DNA of 64,000 nt from the NCBI GenBank assembly GCA_036268875.1, contig DATATI010000002.1:1-64000 (forward strand). The letters run 5' to 3'. The notes beneath the pieces were generated by a model. That model had not been told where the DNA came from. It ran no database searches and was given only the letters and a program-made list of their open reading frames with translations. The stretch is from Polyangia bacterium (lineage in GTDB: Bacteria > Myxococcota_A > Polyangia > Fen-1088). Below are positions 52,353 through 64,000 of this stretch, one piece after another. Numbering within the stretch: position 1 is the first letter of the stretch; the number at the start of each line of letters is the position of its first letter. Both the position numbers and the translations under genes were made by a program.

Positions 52353-53705
52353 TCACATCGCCGGCGGGCAGTCGGTGGTCTTGAGTCCGGTGATCCAGTC
52401 GGAGATGACCTTCGTCCCCAGTTGATCGATCACCACCGTGCCGATCTCCGGCATGCGCACCTTGTCCTCGGTCGAGTTCATGCGCAGATACATCACCGAT
52501 TTGCCCGGCGTGCCCGGGATCAGATCCAGCGCGCCGTCGACGCCGATAGTTCCTTTCATCGGCGGCTGATTGCAGACGCCGCGGCTCTTGAGCGGCGTGT
52601 CCAGCCGAAAATCAAAGTTGTAGAACGTGCCGTCGGGGCGATGGCAATAGCTGCAGTTGGCGTGCAGGTACGACAACGCACGCTGCGGGACTGTTGACGT
52701 CGGCGTCAGATCGACGATCTGTCCGGCGATCGCGTACGGCGTGACCAGCGCCGCCTTGTATGGCTTGGCCGGCGCGCTCTCGAACATGTTCTTGACGGCC
52801 ATGTCGTCGAGCTGGTTGGTGGTGGTGCCGGCGGGAACGCGATTCAACTGGACGGTCTCAGGGCCGATGAAATAGCCGACGCCTTTGTTGTGGCAGGTCA
52901 TGCAGTCCATGCGGCTGGGATAATTCCAGGCCACGCTGCGCATGCCGGTGTTGAACATCACCGACAGACGATCGGGCGACACAATGGTGGCGTCGGTCTG
53001 CTGTTCGTCCCACTGATACGAATAGCCGACCCAGTCCGTGTCACTTTGCCGCATGAAAAGGCGGGTCTCGACCAGCTTGTTGTCGAAGAGGAAGTTTTTG
53101 ACGATCACTGACCCGGTCGGCAGCACCCAGCGGCCATCGTCGGCGGGCGGCAGACAGTTGGGATAGTTGTTGGGATCGACGACGCAGCATTCGTCACCCA
53201 TGGTCAGCGTGGCGGCGGTCTTGTCGGCGCAGTTCTTGACGTGGATTTTTCCGCCTGGCGGCAAGGCCATGCCGCGCGTCTTGGCGGCACCGTCAGACCA
53301 CAGCGGCGCGTTGACCTCGTAGGCGAACACGCGCGCGCTGTTCATCTTCGTGACGTCTTTGGGATCCATGCAGCCGGTCTGGCTGAGCTTGTCGTAAGGC
53401 TTGCCGAGATCCGTCGGTGGCTGGCAGGTGCCGGGGATAGGCATCATCGCGGCGGTGTCCGAACCGCCGTCGCTGCCCGCCGCGCCGCCGCTGCCGCCGT
53501 CGGTGACCACTGCCCCGCCGCTGCCGCCATCCGTCGCGACGGCCCCGCCGCTGCCCGTCGCGCCACCGGTGCCTGTCGCGCCACCACTGCCCGTCGCGCC
53601 ACCGCTGCCGTTGGGCGGCGTCGTGCCGGGCGAAGACCCGCCACAACCAACCAGCAACGACAATGAGGTCAGAAGAATGCCGGCAGAAAAATCGTTGGAC
53701 TTCAT
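52353..53705 (-). CDS. SO2930-type diheme c-type cytochrome lipoprotein
   Basis: The 450-residue protein has a lipoprotein signal (SLLVGC, Cys21), a Gly/Ser/Ala/Thr repeat linker (about 22-85, made of GSGGAT-like units), and a domain with VFAYEVNAPLWSDGA and LPPGGKI. Two CxxCH haem-binding motifs are present: CMTCH (268-272) and CSYCH (351-355). This agrees with the SO2930 family of diheme cytochromes. Such proteins are at the cell surface or in the periplasm with unknown electron partners. ATG 53705 leads straight into the signal peptide. It is divergent from the NagD-like gene. Confidence 0.83.
   Translation of the reverse strand: MKSNDFSAGILLTSLSLLVGCGGSSPGTTPPNGSGGATGSGGATGTGGATGSGGAVATDGGSGGAVVTDGGSGGAAGSDGGSDTAAMMPIPGTCQPPTDLGKPYDKLSQTGCMDPKDVTKMNSARVFAYEVNAPLWSDGAAKTRGMALPPGGKIHVKNCADKTAATLTMGDECCVVDPNNYPNCLPPADDGRWVLPTGSVIVKNFLFDNKLVETRLFMRQSDTDWVGYSYQWDEQQTDATIVSPDRLSVMFNTGMRSVAWNYPSRMDCMTCHNKGVGYFIGPETVQLNRVPAGTTTNQLDDMAVKNMFESAPAKPYKAALVTPYAIAGQIVDLTPTSTVPQRALSYLHANCSYCHRPDGTFYNFDFRLDTPLKSRGVCNQPPMKGTIGVDGALDLIPGTPGKSVMYLRMNSTEDKVRMPEIGTVVIDQLGTKVISDWITGLKTTDCPPAM
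53542..53613. repeat. Four 18-base tandem units in a lipoprotein linker
   Basis: Units start at 53542, 53560, 53578 and 53596, each 18 bases long, differing by two to five bases. On the coding (minus) strand each encodes one six-residue GSGGAT-like unit of the diheme lipoprotein linker. Longer, less regular units continue to about 53465. Confidence 0.8.
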
Positions 53706-53895
53706 CGAGTCGTTCAGACTAGCGCGGCAGGACCGACCCGTCCATTGGGTTCGCGCACCGTCGGAAACACGACCAGCGACAGAAAACTGGCGCGCGAATT
53801 TACAGCATCCCCGCGTCACGGAAACAGCATCTTGTCGAAAGTGCCGCTAGGGTCGCAATCGCTTCAAAGGACCGAAGCGACGCAGGAGGACTGAG

Positions 53896-54714
53896 ATGAT
53901 TCGTGCAGTGACTGGGTTTCTGATCGACATGGATGGGGTGATGTATCGGGGGAGCAAAGCCATTCGCGGGGCGGCCGATTTCATCTCGCAGCTTCAGCAG
54001 GTCAATCACCCGTTTCTTTTTCTCACCAACAACAGCCAGCGCTCGCGCCGCGACGTGTGCCTGCGCCTGCGCCGGATGAGCATCCGGGTGGGGGAAAAAC
54101 AGATCTTCACCTGCGCCATGGCCACGGCGCGTTTTCTGGCCCGCCAGAATCCGGGCGGCTCGGCGTACGTCATCGGCGAGGGTGGGCTGGTGACGGCGCT
54201 GCACACCAACGGATTTGTCTTTGACGATCAAAAGCCCGACTACGTGATCGTGGGCGAGGGCAAGACGCTGAACATGGAGATGCTGGAAAAGGCGGTCACG
54301 CTGATCAACAACGGCGCCCGCCTGGTGGCCACCAATCTGGATCCACACTGCCCGACCGAGACCGGCACCCGCCCCGGCTGCGGCGCGGTGATCTCATTGC
54401 TGGAGGCGGCCACTGGCCGCAAAGCGCTGGGCATCGGCAAGCCCAGCCCCATCACCATGCAAGAGGCGGCGCGGGAACTCGGCACCGCGCCCGAAGACAC
54501 GGTGGTCATCGGCGACACCATGGACACCGACATCCTGGGCGGCGTGCAGCTGGGATTTCGCACTGTCCTGGTGTTGTCCGGCGGCACCAAGCGCGCCGAC
54601 GTCGACAAATACGCCTTCCGACCCACCTATGTCGTCAATTCGATCAACGATTTGATCGACCACGACGTGCTGGGGCCGGTGTTGCCGCGACAGCCGGAGC
54701 GACAAATCGCCTAG
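53896..54714 (+). CDS. HAD-IIA family phosphatase (NagD-like)
   Basis: The 272-residue protein has the HAD nucleophile motif FLIDMDGVMYRG, motif II LTNNSQRS, a type IIA cap domain, the Lys of GIGKPSP, and the metal-binding GDTMDTDILGG. NagD-type enzymes dephosphorylate sugar phosphates or nucleotides in the cytosol. AGGAGG stands about nine bases before the ATG. It is alone, divergent from the cytochrome gene and convergent with the sensory operon. Substrate unknown. Confidence 0.9.
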   Translation: MIRAVTGFLIDMDGVMYRGSKAIRGAADFISQLQQVNHPFLFLTNNSQRSRRDVCLRLRRMSIRVGEKQIFTCAMATARFLARQNPGGSAYVIGEGGLVTALHTNGFVFDDQKPDYVIVGEGKTLNMEMLEKAVTLINNGARLVATNLDPHCPTETGTRPGCGAVISLLEAATGRKALGIGKPSPITMQEAARELGTAPEDTVVIGDTMDTDILGGVQLGFRTVLVLSGGTKRADVDKYAFRPTYVVNSINDLIDHDVLGPVLPRQPERQIA

Positions 54715-54751
54715 CGTGGTGGTACGCGCGCCGGCTTCGCGGCGGGGTGAC

Positions 54752-56353
54752 CTAGCGGACCAGGTTATAAACCAGCGCGCGCAGGGTCCCGACGTCGAAG
54801 GGTTTGCTGATGCGCGGGTTTTTCACCTGGTGCAAAAAATCGCGCACGACCGGCACGTAGGTGCCGCCCGACATGAAGACCATCCGGTCGGCCTGATCGG
54901 GCGCTTGCGTGCTGAGGGTGGCGTGCAGATCCATGCCGGTCACGTCGGGCATTTGCATGTCGGTGAACAGAATGTCGAAGCGCTGGCCTTTGTCGATCAG
55001 CTCCAGCGCCTGGCGGGCGCTGGTCACCTCGACCACGTCGTGCTCGGCGGACAGCAGGCGCGTGATCACCGTCGCCACGGCCGCCTCGTCGTCGATGACC
55101 AGCACGCGCCCGCGCCGCGCCAGCCTGGGCGTGGTCATCAGCGGCGGCGGTGTGCCAGCGGCGTCACCGCTGGCAGCCAGCAACTCGACGCGGAACACGG
55201 TACCTTTGCCCTCCTCGCTGTCGACGCTGATGGTGCCGCCCATCTCCGAGATCAAGCGGTGGCAGATCGACAATCCGAGACCGGTGCCGACGCCCACCGG
55301 CTTGGTGGTGAAGAAGGCGTCGAAGATCTTGCTGCGCACCGACTCGGGAATGCCGGACCCGCTGTCGCGCACGTCGATGGCCACCCGCCCGCCGGCTGCT
55401 GGCGTGGTGGTTATGGTGATCTCGTTTTCGGCGGGATTCCCCTCGACGATGGCCTGGGCGGCGTTGACGATCAGGTTCAGGAACACCTGCCCCAGGCGCG
55501 ATTCGTTGCCCAGCACCACCGACAAAGGGCCGTAATTTTTTTGCAGGCGGGCGCGGTTGCGGATCTCGGTCCAGGCGATGCGCAGGGACGAATCCAAGAT
55601 GCGGTGCACGTCGACCGCGTGGCGCGAGCTGTCGGCGGCGCGCGAGAAGATCTTCACGTCCTTGACGATCTGCCGCACCCGATCCGCCGCCTCGCGCGCG
55701 TCGCGCAACGGCTCCTCCAGCTCGCGCAGGCGGGCGTCGAGGATCGAGCTTGTTTTGGCGGCGTCGTCGGCGCCGTCGGTCTTGGCGTTTTTCGGGACGT
55801 TCTCACGCGCCTTGGTGATCTCGGCGACGGTCAGCGCCACCACGTCCAGGTTGGCCACCAGCGCGGCCAGCGGGTTGTTGATCTCGTGCGCCACGCCGGC
55901 GGCCAGCGTTCCCACCGACACCATGCGATCGGACACCAGCAGCTTCTCCTGCATGGTGCGCCGCTCGCCGCGGATGGCCGCCTCGCGCAGCTCGCGCTCG
56001 ATGGCCGGCTGCAGACGGGCCAGGCGGCCCTTGACCAGAAAATCCTGGGCGCCGGCCCGCATGGCGTCGACCGCCATCTCGTCGTCGATGGTCCCCGAAA
56101 TGATGATGAAAGGAATGTCGATGCTGTGTTCCTTCAGCACGGCCAGCGCCGCCGGCGCGCTGAAGGTCGGCATGGAAAAGTCGGACAGCACCAGATCCCA
56201 GTTCTCGGCCAGCGCCGCCTGCATGGCCGCCTCGGTATCGACGCGCTGATGAACGACGTCGTAGCCGATCTGGCGCAGGTGGCGCAGCAGCAAAGCGGCG
56301 TCGTTCTCGTCGTCCTCCACCAGGAGGATCCGCAGCGCCTTCCTATCGGACAT
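54752..56353 (-). CDS. Receiver-histidine kinase-receiver hybrid protein
   Basis: The 533-residue cytoplasmic protein has an N-terminal receiver (LLVEDDENDAALLL; Asp in LVLSDFSMPTFS, where the usual MPxMDG is MPTFSAP), a short coiled linker, a HisKA domain of the NtrB/AtoS style (AAGVAHEINNPLAALVANL), HATPase_c (GTGLGLSICHRLISEMGG), and a C-terminal receiver (LVIDDEAAVATVI; Asp in ILFTDMQMPDVTG). It is the last gene of the seven-gene operon and overlaps the receiver gene upstream by 11 bases. The two receivers allow a phosphorelay within one protein. Confidence 0.9.
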   Translation of the reverse strand: MSDRKALRILLVEDDENDAALLLRHLRQIGYDVVHQRVDTEAAMQAALAENWDLVLSDFSMPTFSAPAALAVLKEHSIDIPFIIISGTIDDEMAVDAMRAGAQDFLVKGRLARLQPAIERELREAAIRGERRTMQEKLLVSDRMVSVGTLAAGVAHEINNPLAALVANLDVVALTVAEITKARENVPKNAKTDGADDAAKTSSILDARLRELEEPLRDAREAADRVRQIVKDVKIFSRAADSSRHAVDVHRILDSSLRIAWTEIRNRARLQKNYGPLSVVLGNESRLGQVFLNLIVNAAQAIVEGNPAENEITITTTPAAGGRVAIDVRDSGSGIPESVRSKIFDAFFTTKPVGVGTGLGLSICHRLISEMGGTISVDSEEGKGTVFRVELLAASGDAAGTPPPLMTTPRLARRGRVLVIDDEAAVATVITRLLSAEHDVVEVTSARQALELIDKGQRFDILFTDMQMPDVTGMDLHATLSTQAPDQADRMVFMSGGTYVPVVRDFLHQVKNPRISKPFDVGTLRALVYNLVR

Positions 56354-56783
56354 GGGGTGGCACGCGACGGTTGAGGCTCAGCCAGTAAAGTCCCAGATCG
56401 CGGGTGGCCTCCAGGAACTGGCTGAAATCGACGGGTTTTTGCACGTAACTGTTGGCGCCCAGGCGATAGCTCTCGGTAATGTCGCGCTCTTCCACCGACG
56501 AGGTCAGCACCACCACCGGCACGTACCGCGACGCCGCGTGCTGGCGCAGTTGTTCCAGCACCTGCAACCCGCCCAGCTTGGGAAGGTTGAGATCGAGAAG
56601 GATCAGCTCCGGCATACGGTCCACCTCGCGGCCGGCGTACTGGCCCTGGCCCATGATGAAGTCCAGTGCCTCGCGGCCGTCGCGCGCCACCGCCACCTGC
56701 TCGCGCAGCTTGGCGCGCTCGAAGGCCCGCAGGGTCAGGGCGATGTCGTCCTCGTTGTCTTCCACCAGCAAAATCCTGGGCAT
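56343..56783 (-). CDS. Rcp1-type single-domain response regulator
   Basis: The 146-residue receiver has LLVEDNEDDIALTLRAF, the phospho-acceptor Asp in LILLDLNLPKLGGLQVL, VVVLTSS and the Lys of YVQKPVDF. It has no output domain. The upstream receiver-kinase gene stops at 56784, directly before this ATG, so they are contiguous. It probably carries phosphate between the three kinases of this operon. Confidence 0.92.
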   Translation of the reverse strand: MPRILLVEDNEDDIALTLRAFERAKLREQVAVARDGREALDFIMGQGQYAGREVDRMPELILLDLNLPKLGGLQVLEQLRQHAASRYVPVVVLTSSVEERDITESYRLGANSYVQKPVDFSQFLEATRDLGLYWLSLNRRVPPHVR

Positions 56784-57923
56784 CTACGAACCTCCTCCGG
56801 GTGGCGTCAGCGTGAACAAGAACGTAGCGCCGTGGCCAACCTCCGACTCGGGCCAGATGGTGCCGCCATGGCGCTCGACGATGCGGTGAACGATGGCCAG
56901 CCCGATGCCCGTCCCCTCGAAGGCGTTGTTGGCGTGAAAGCGCTGGAAGGGCTGGAACAGTCGGTTGGCGCGGGCGGCGTCGAACCCCACGCCGTCGTCG
57001 CGCACGAAATAAACCGGGTGACCGGCGCCGCCGGTATTTGCCGGCGCATCGGCCCTCACGCCGAACGCGATGGTGGCCGGCGATTTGTCTTTGGTGAATT
57101 TCCAGGCGTTGCGCAGAAGGTTCTCGAGGACGATGCGCAGAAGGTGCGAGTCGCCCTGGCAGGTCACCCCCGGCTCGACCACGGTGTTCACCGCCCGCTC
57201 GCCGTTGTCGATGCGCAGCTCGGCCAGGATCTCTGTGGCGATGGCGCTCAGATCCACCGACTGGCGGCGCAGCTCGCTGCGGCTCAAGCGCGACAGGTTC
57301 AGCAGATCGTCGATGAGCTGGCCCATGCGCTGGGCGGCGTTGCGGATGCGACGCAAGTAATCCTTGGCCTGGTCGTCCAGCTTGTCGCTGTAGTCATCTA
57401 GCAACACCTGGCTGAACCCGCCCAAAGGCCGCAGCGGCGCGCGCAGATCGTGCGACACCGAATAGTTGAACGCCTCCAGATCGCCCAAGGTCTGCTTGTG
57501 CGCTTCGATCTCGTCGGCCAGCCGCCGCCGCCCCAGATAAAGGTCGATGAACACCCGCACCTTGCTGGACAGCACGTGCGGGTTGATCGGCTTGAACAAC
57601 AGATCAACCGCCCCGCTGCCGTATCCGCGCAGCACGTTGCCTTCCGTCTCGTGCATGGCGGTGACGAAGATGATGGGGACGTCGCGGGTGGCCGGGTTGT
57701 CGCGCGCATAGTGCGCCACCTCGAAGCCGTCCATGCCCGGCATCTGCACGTCCAGCAGCATGACCGCGAACTCGCGCCGCAGAAGCTGCTTCAAGGCGTC
57801 GTTGCCGCTGGTGGCGCGCACGATCTCGCAATTGAGGCCGGCCAGCAGGGCCTCCATCACCACCAGGTTCGCCTCGACGTCGTCGACCACCAGGACCGCC
57901 GGTTTTGCCGCTGGTGTGTTCAC
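56784..57923 (-). CDS. Receiver-histidine kinase (phytochrome-kinase-like transmitter)
   Basis: The 379-residue protein has an N-terminal receiver (LVVDDVEANLVVMEALL; Asp in VMLLDVQMPGMDGFEV), a coiled linker, HisKA with YSVSHDLRAPLRPLGGF, and HATPase_c with GTGIGLAIVHRIVERHGG. No sensor or membrane segment is present, so its input is phosphorylation of the receiver. Its ATG overlaps the CheR stop by four bases. Confidence 0.92.
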   Translation of the reverse strand: MNTPAAKPAVLVVDDVEANLVVMEALLAGLNCEIVRATSGNDALKQLLRREFAVMLLDVQMPGMDGFEVAHYARDNPATRDVPIIFVTAMHETEGNVLRGYGSGAVDLLFKPINPHVLSSKVRVFIDLYLGRRRLADEIEAHKQTLGDLEAFNYSVSHDLRAPLRPLGGFSQVLLDDYSDKLDDQAKDYLRRIRNAAQRMGQLIDDLLNLSRLSRSELRRQSVDLSAIATEILAELRIDNGERAVNTVVEPGVTCQGDSHLLRIVLENLLRNAWKFTKDKSPATIAFGVRADAPANTGGAGHPVYFVRDDGVGFDAARANRLFQPFQRFHANNAFEGTGIGLAIVHRIVERHGGTIWPESEVGHGATFLFTLTPPGGGS

Positions 57924-58742
57924 CTCAGGCCTCCGAACCGGTATATCCGTTCCCGATCGTCAAACGTCGAGAACACATCCTGGTAGACGGGCGCCAACCT
58001 TTCGCTGCTGCCCAGGCACAGGAAGCCGCCGGGGCACAGGCTCTCGACGAATTTTTTCAGCACGCGCTCGCGCAGGGCCGGCTCGAAATAGATGAGGACG
58101 TTGCGGCAGAAGATGATGTGCATCTCGGCAAAGACGTGGTCCGAGACCAAATTGTGCTGGAAAAATAGGATGCGCCGGCGCAGGGACTCTCGCATCGCGA
58201 AATGATCGTAAGCGGTTCGATAATAGTCGGCGAACCGCGCCGTCCCGCCCGCCGCTTCATAGTTCGCCGAACACTGCGGGATGACCTCGGCTGAATAGAG
58301 GCCTTGCTTGGCCTGCTCGAGGGCCCGGTCGCTGAGGTCGGTGGCATAGATCTGCACCCGGTCGTACAGACCCTCCTCGGTCAGGATGATGGCCGACGAA
58401 AAAGCTTCCTCGCCCGAGGCGCAGCCGCTGTGCCAGACGTTCAGCAGCGGATAGGTGCGCAGGATGGGAATCACCTGGGTGCGAAACGATCGATAAAAGC
58501 TGGGATCGCGAAACATCTCGCTGACCCGCACGGTGAGGTCTTCGAGGACGGTGGTGAAAAGCTGGGGATCGTTCAAAACCTGGTGTTGCAGCTCGCCCAG
58601 GTGGGCAAGGCCGGTCTTGGCCAGCGCCGCCAGCAGCCGCCGGCGGATCGACGGCGTCGAGTAATCGCGCAGATCGTATCCATACCGATCGTGAATCGCC
58701 TCCAGGAACAGGCGCACCTCGATGGCCTCGATGTCCTTTCCG

Positions 58743-58750
<8 letters not shown>
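57920..58750 (-). CDS. cheR: CheR-type methyltransferase
   Basis: The 276-residue protein has the CheR N-terminal helical domain ([23 protein letters not shown]) and the SAM domain ([32 protein letters not shown], and the closing [11 protein letters not shown]). Usual CheR enzymes methylate glutamates of chemoreceptors; no chemoreceptor or cheB is in the window. It sits between a giant hybrid kinase (8-base overlap) and a receiver-kinase (4-base overlap), which suggests that it modifies a sensor of this operon or supports an adaptation-like function. Confidence 0.92.
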
Positions 58751-62321
<3,571 letters not shown>

Positions 62322-62330
62322 GATCCACCG

Positions 62331-62792
62331 TCACCGCAGGATGGTGACAACCTTGACATGTTCGGCGTTGGCGGCGCCGGAAACGTAGCCGATGGCGCCG
62401 GGAAAGCGCAGCACGTAGCGGATGACGTCTTCGTCGCTGTCCATCTCGGGCGGCGGCACCTCGCGGCCCGAAAAGACCAGCTGCTGCCAGTAGCTTTTCA
62501 CCGCCGACACCGAACGCTTGATGATCTCGTCGGAGAACCGTCCCCGCGCCGGCGAATCGGGCGACAAGTCGACGGGGCGGATGATCTCGCCGTCGGGCCA
62601 GCGGGTGATCTTCTTCAGGAAGGCGTCGACCACGAACTTGCGATCGACGCTGGTGGCGCTGTTCTGCGGGTTAACCACCACCCGATACGATGACGACCCG
62701 GCGGCGTGCGAAAGCACCGGCGCCGCGGCCGCCACCGCCAGCACCAACGCAACCAAAAACCGGACTGAAAAAAGCGAACGCACGGGTGCCAA
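62331..62792 (-). CDS. Half-length PstS-like periplasmic binding protein
   Basis: The 153-residue protein has a signal peptide (FLVALVLAVAAAAPVLSHA) and a single lobe of a phosphate-binding-like fold: YRVVVNPQNSATSVDRKFVVDAFLKK, WPDGEIIRPVDL, and FPGAIGYVSG, where true PstS proteins have a second lobe and are about twice as long. Short proteins of this kind are usually not ABC transporter subunits. It is directly after the outer-membrane gene (stop at 62793) and nine bases before the hybrid kinase, so it may act as the kinase's periplasmic ligand-binding partner. Confidence 0.83.
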   Translation of the reverse strand: MAPVRSLFSVRFLVALVLAVAAAAPVLSHAAGSSSYRVVVNPQNSATSVDRKFVVDAFLKKITRWPDGEIIRPVDLSPDSPARGRFSDEIIKRSVSAVKSYWQQLVFSGREVPPPEMDSDEDVIRYVLRFPGAIGYVSGAANAEHVKVVTILR

Positions 62793-63965
62793 TCAGAAAT
62801 AGGCCGTCGTCTTGATCAGGAACACCAACCAGTCCTTGTCCAGCGTGCCCAGATCCATCGAGCTGACGCCGTTCATCGTCGCATCCAACCCCGCCGCGTC
62901 GTGCATGTAGTGCTCTTCCAGCTTGATCAACCAGTGGGCGTTGATGTCGAAACGAAAAGTCAGGGCGATGTCGTGCTGATTGTTGGCCACGCCATAACGA
63001 TTGCTGATGTTCGGGAACAGCAGCGAATAATAGACCGAGGTCTGGAACCAGCGGCTGAAGCGATAGGCGGCCAGGGCGTAAAAGCGCTCGCTGGTGGTGT
63101 CGGGCATGCCGGCGAATGTCGGGTTGCTGCTGTCGGCGTGCGAATACCACCGGCCGTACTCGGCCGCCAGCAGCCAGTCCTGCCCGGCGTACTCCGCCGA
63201 CGCGATCCACAGAACCGCCGGGACAGCGTACGTGAACGGCATCCCCATCGTGGTCAGGTTCAGGTTCAGGCGCAGCGCCTGCAGACTGCCTCCGACCCGC
63301 AGGCCGTCAAGCGGCGTCTCCCAGAACAGGCGTCCGCCGACGACGTAAGGGGTTTCGATCGACGTGATCTGAAGGGGCGAGCCCGCCTGCGGCGGGGTGT
63401 CGACCTCGATCGACCCGCCGTAAAGACGGTAGTCCAGCGCGCCCGCCGCCCCCACCCGCACATAGCCGTAAAGCTCGGCGCCGGTCTGGGCCAGCAGGAA
63501 ATCGCGATCGGCCAGCGGATAAATCGACTGCGGCAGCAGCACCGGCACGCGGGCGGCGTCGACGTCGTTGACCTCGTTGTATAGGCCGAAGGGCAATTTC
63601 ACCCGGCCCGCGCGCAGCCCCAGCCAATCGCGCCAGTGATAGTCGAAGTAGAACCAGTCCGCCTTGACACTGAAGGTGCCGGTGGTGCCCAGGCGCCGCG
63701 AGAACAATTGAAAGCCCAGGCGCAGGTTGTCCATCGGGCGGGCGGTGAAGTTCAGCCCCACCTCGCTGAAATCGACGCTGCCGCGTTTCGAGTTGACCAG
63801 ATAGTTGTACTCGGTCGACTTGATGGCGCCCTGGCTGACGAAGCCGTGGGTTTCGATGGGCAGCGCCTCGCCCGCATCGCCACTGCCGGCGAAAGCGACC
63901 ACCGGGATCAGCCACGCGGCCAGCACGGCCGCCACCGCTGCCGCCCGTCGCGCCGTCACCAGCAT
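62793..63965 (-). CDS. Outer-membrane beta-barrel protein (porin-like)
   Basis: The 390-residue protein has a signal peptide (AVLAAWLIPVVAFAG) and then alternating amphipathic strands rich in aromatic residues (ADWFYFDYHWRDWLGLRAG, LLAAEYGRWYS, WFQTSVYYSLLFP), ending in TTAYF with a C-terminal Phe as expected of outer-membrane barrels. It is the first gene of the operon in the window; only 35 bases of upstream sequence are present. Its pairing with a half-length phosphate-binding protein and a membrane kinase suggests uptake or sensing of a solute such as an anion, but the ligand is unknown. Confidence 0.8.
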   Translation of the reverse strand: MLVTARRAAAVAAVLAAWLIPVVAFAGSGDAGEALPIETHGFVSQGAIKSTEYNYLVNSKRGSVDFSEVGLNFTARPMDNLRLGFQLFSRRLGTTGTFSVKADWFYFDYHWRDWLGLRAGRVKLPFGLYNEVNDVDAARVPVLLPQSIYPLADRDFLLAQTGAELYGYVRVGAAGALDYRLYGGSIEVDTPPQAGSPLQITSIETPYVVGGRLFWETPLDGLRVGGSLQALRLNLNLTTMGMPFTYAVPAVLWIASAEYAGQDWLLAAEYGRWYSHADSSNPTFAGMPDTTSERFYALAAYRFSRWFQTSVYYSLLFPNISNRYGVANNQHDIALTFRFDINAHWLIKLEEHYMHDAAGLDATMNGVSSMDLGTLDKDWLVFLIKTTAYF

Positions 63966-64000
63966 CCACGAACTTCGAAGGGCCGGCCGAGCTGCAACGC

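Overview
The window is strongly GC-rich and looks like a chromosome segment from a Myxococcota-type (deltaproteobacterial) bacterium. The signs are two proteins ending in MYXO-CTERM-like tails (Gly-Cys patch, one hydrophobic helix, Arg cluster), many lipoproteins with Gly/Ser/Ala-rich linkers after the lipidated cysteine, a soluble-domain Ser/Thr kinase with a membrane anchor, and very many two-component proteins. Genes are tightly packed, often with 1-, 4- or 8-base overlaps. No rRNA, tRNA, CRISPR array or intact mobile element was seen; the only mobile trace is a C-terminal stub of an IS66-type transposase at the left edge.

Layout. 0-9 kb: IS66 stub, a TSUP anion exporter coupled to a 48-residue membrane protein, a DHA2-type drug exporter, a BON-domain protein, an SGNH-type esterase lipoprotein, an ECF-like sigma factor, a carnosine-N-methyltransferase-like enzyme, a GlsB/YeaQ membrane protein and a DUF6600 protein. 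9-16 kb: an assimilatory nitrate operon nirB-nirD-(DmsB/DmsC fusion)-nasA, with three evenly spaced repeats in front of it. 16-22 kb: SlyD-like isomerase, two MYXO-CTERM proteins, an Hsp70-like ATPase and an esterase lipoprotein. 22-34 kb: a stress and signalling block with an NtrC-type activator, a YtxH/Lmo0937/receiver micro-operon, a pair of AI-2E family permeases, a Ser/Thr kinase-CHASE3 kinase-receiver-kinase operon, and an RpoH-like sigma factor.

34-47 kb: dihydrofolate reductase, a sulfatase-fold membrane protein, then a probable D-amino-acid or D-peptide locus: COG3964 amidohydrolase, RidA, D-serine dehydratase/D-threonine aldolase-like enzyme and a complete Dpp/Opp-type ABC importer, followed by an extra large Tat-exported binding protein. 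47-54 kb: a pectin/uronate fragment (kduI, kduD, a GH105 stub, a frameshifted GH71/99-like gene) mixed with secreted lipoproteins. 54-64 kb: a NagD-like phosphatase and a seven-gene sensory operon (outer-membrane barrel, half-size phosphate-binding-like protein, giant hybrid kinase, CheR, receiver-kinase, receiver, hybrid kinase).

The most interesting pattern found is regulatory. Three minus-strand operons (Ser/Thr kinase operon, AI-2E pair, YtxH micro-operon) each have TGGCAC-N5-TTGA(A/T) at a suitable distance before the first gene, and the GlsB gene has TGGCAC-N5-TCGCA. These resemble sigma-54 -24/-12 elements, and the NtrC-type activator gene with an intact GAFTGA loop lies among them. 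This suggests a local sigma-54 envelope-stress regulon; it is inference until tested.
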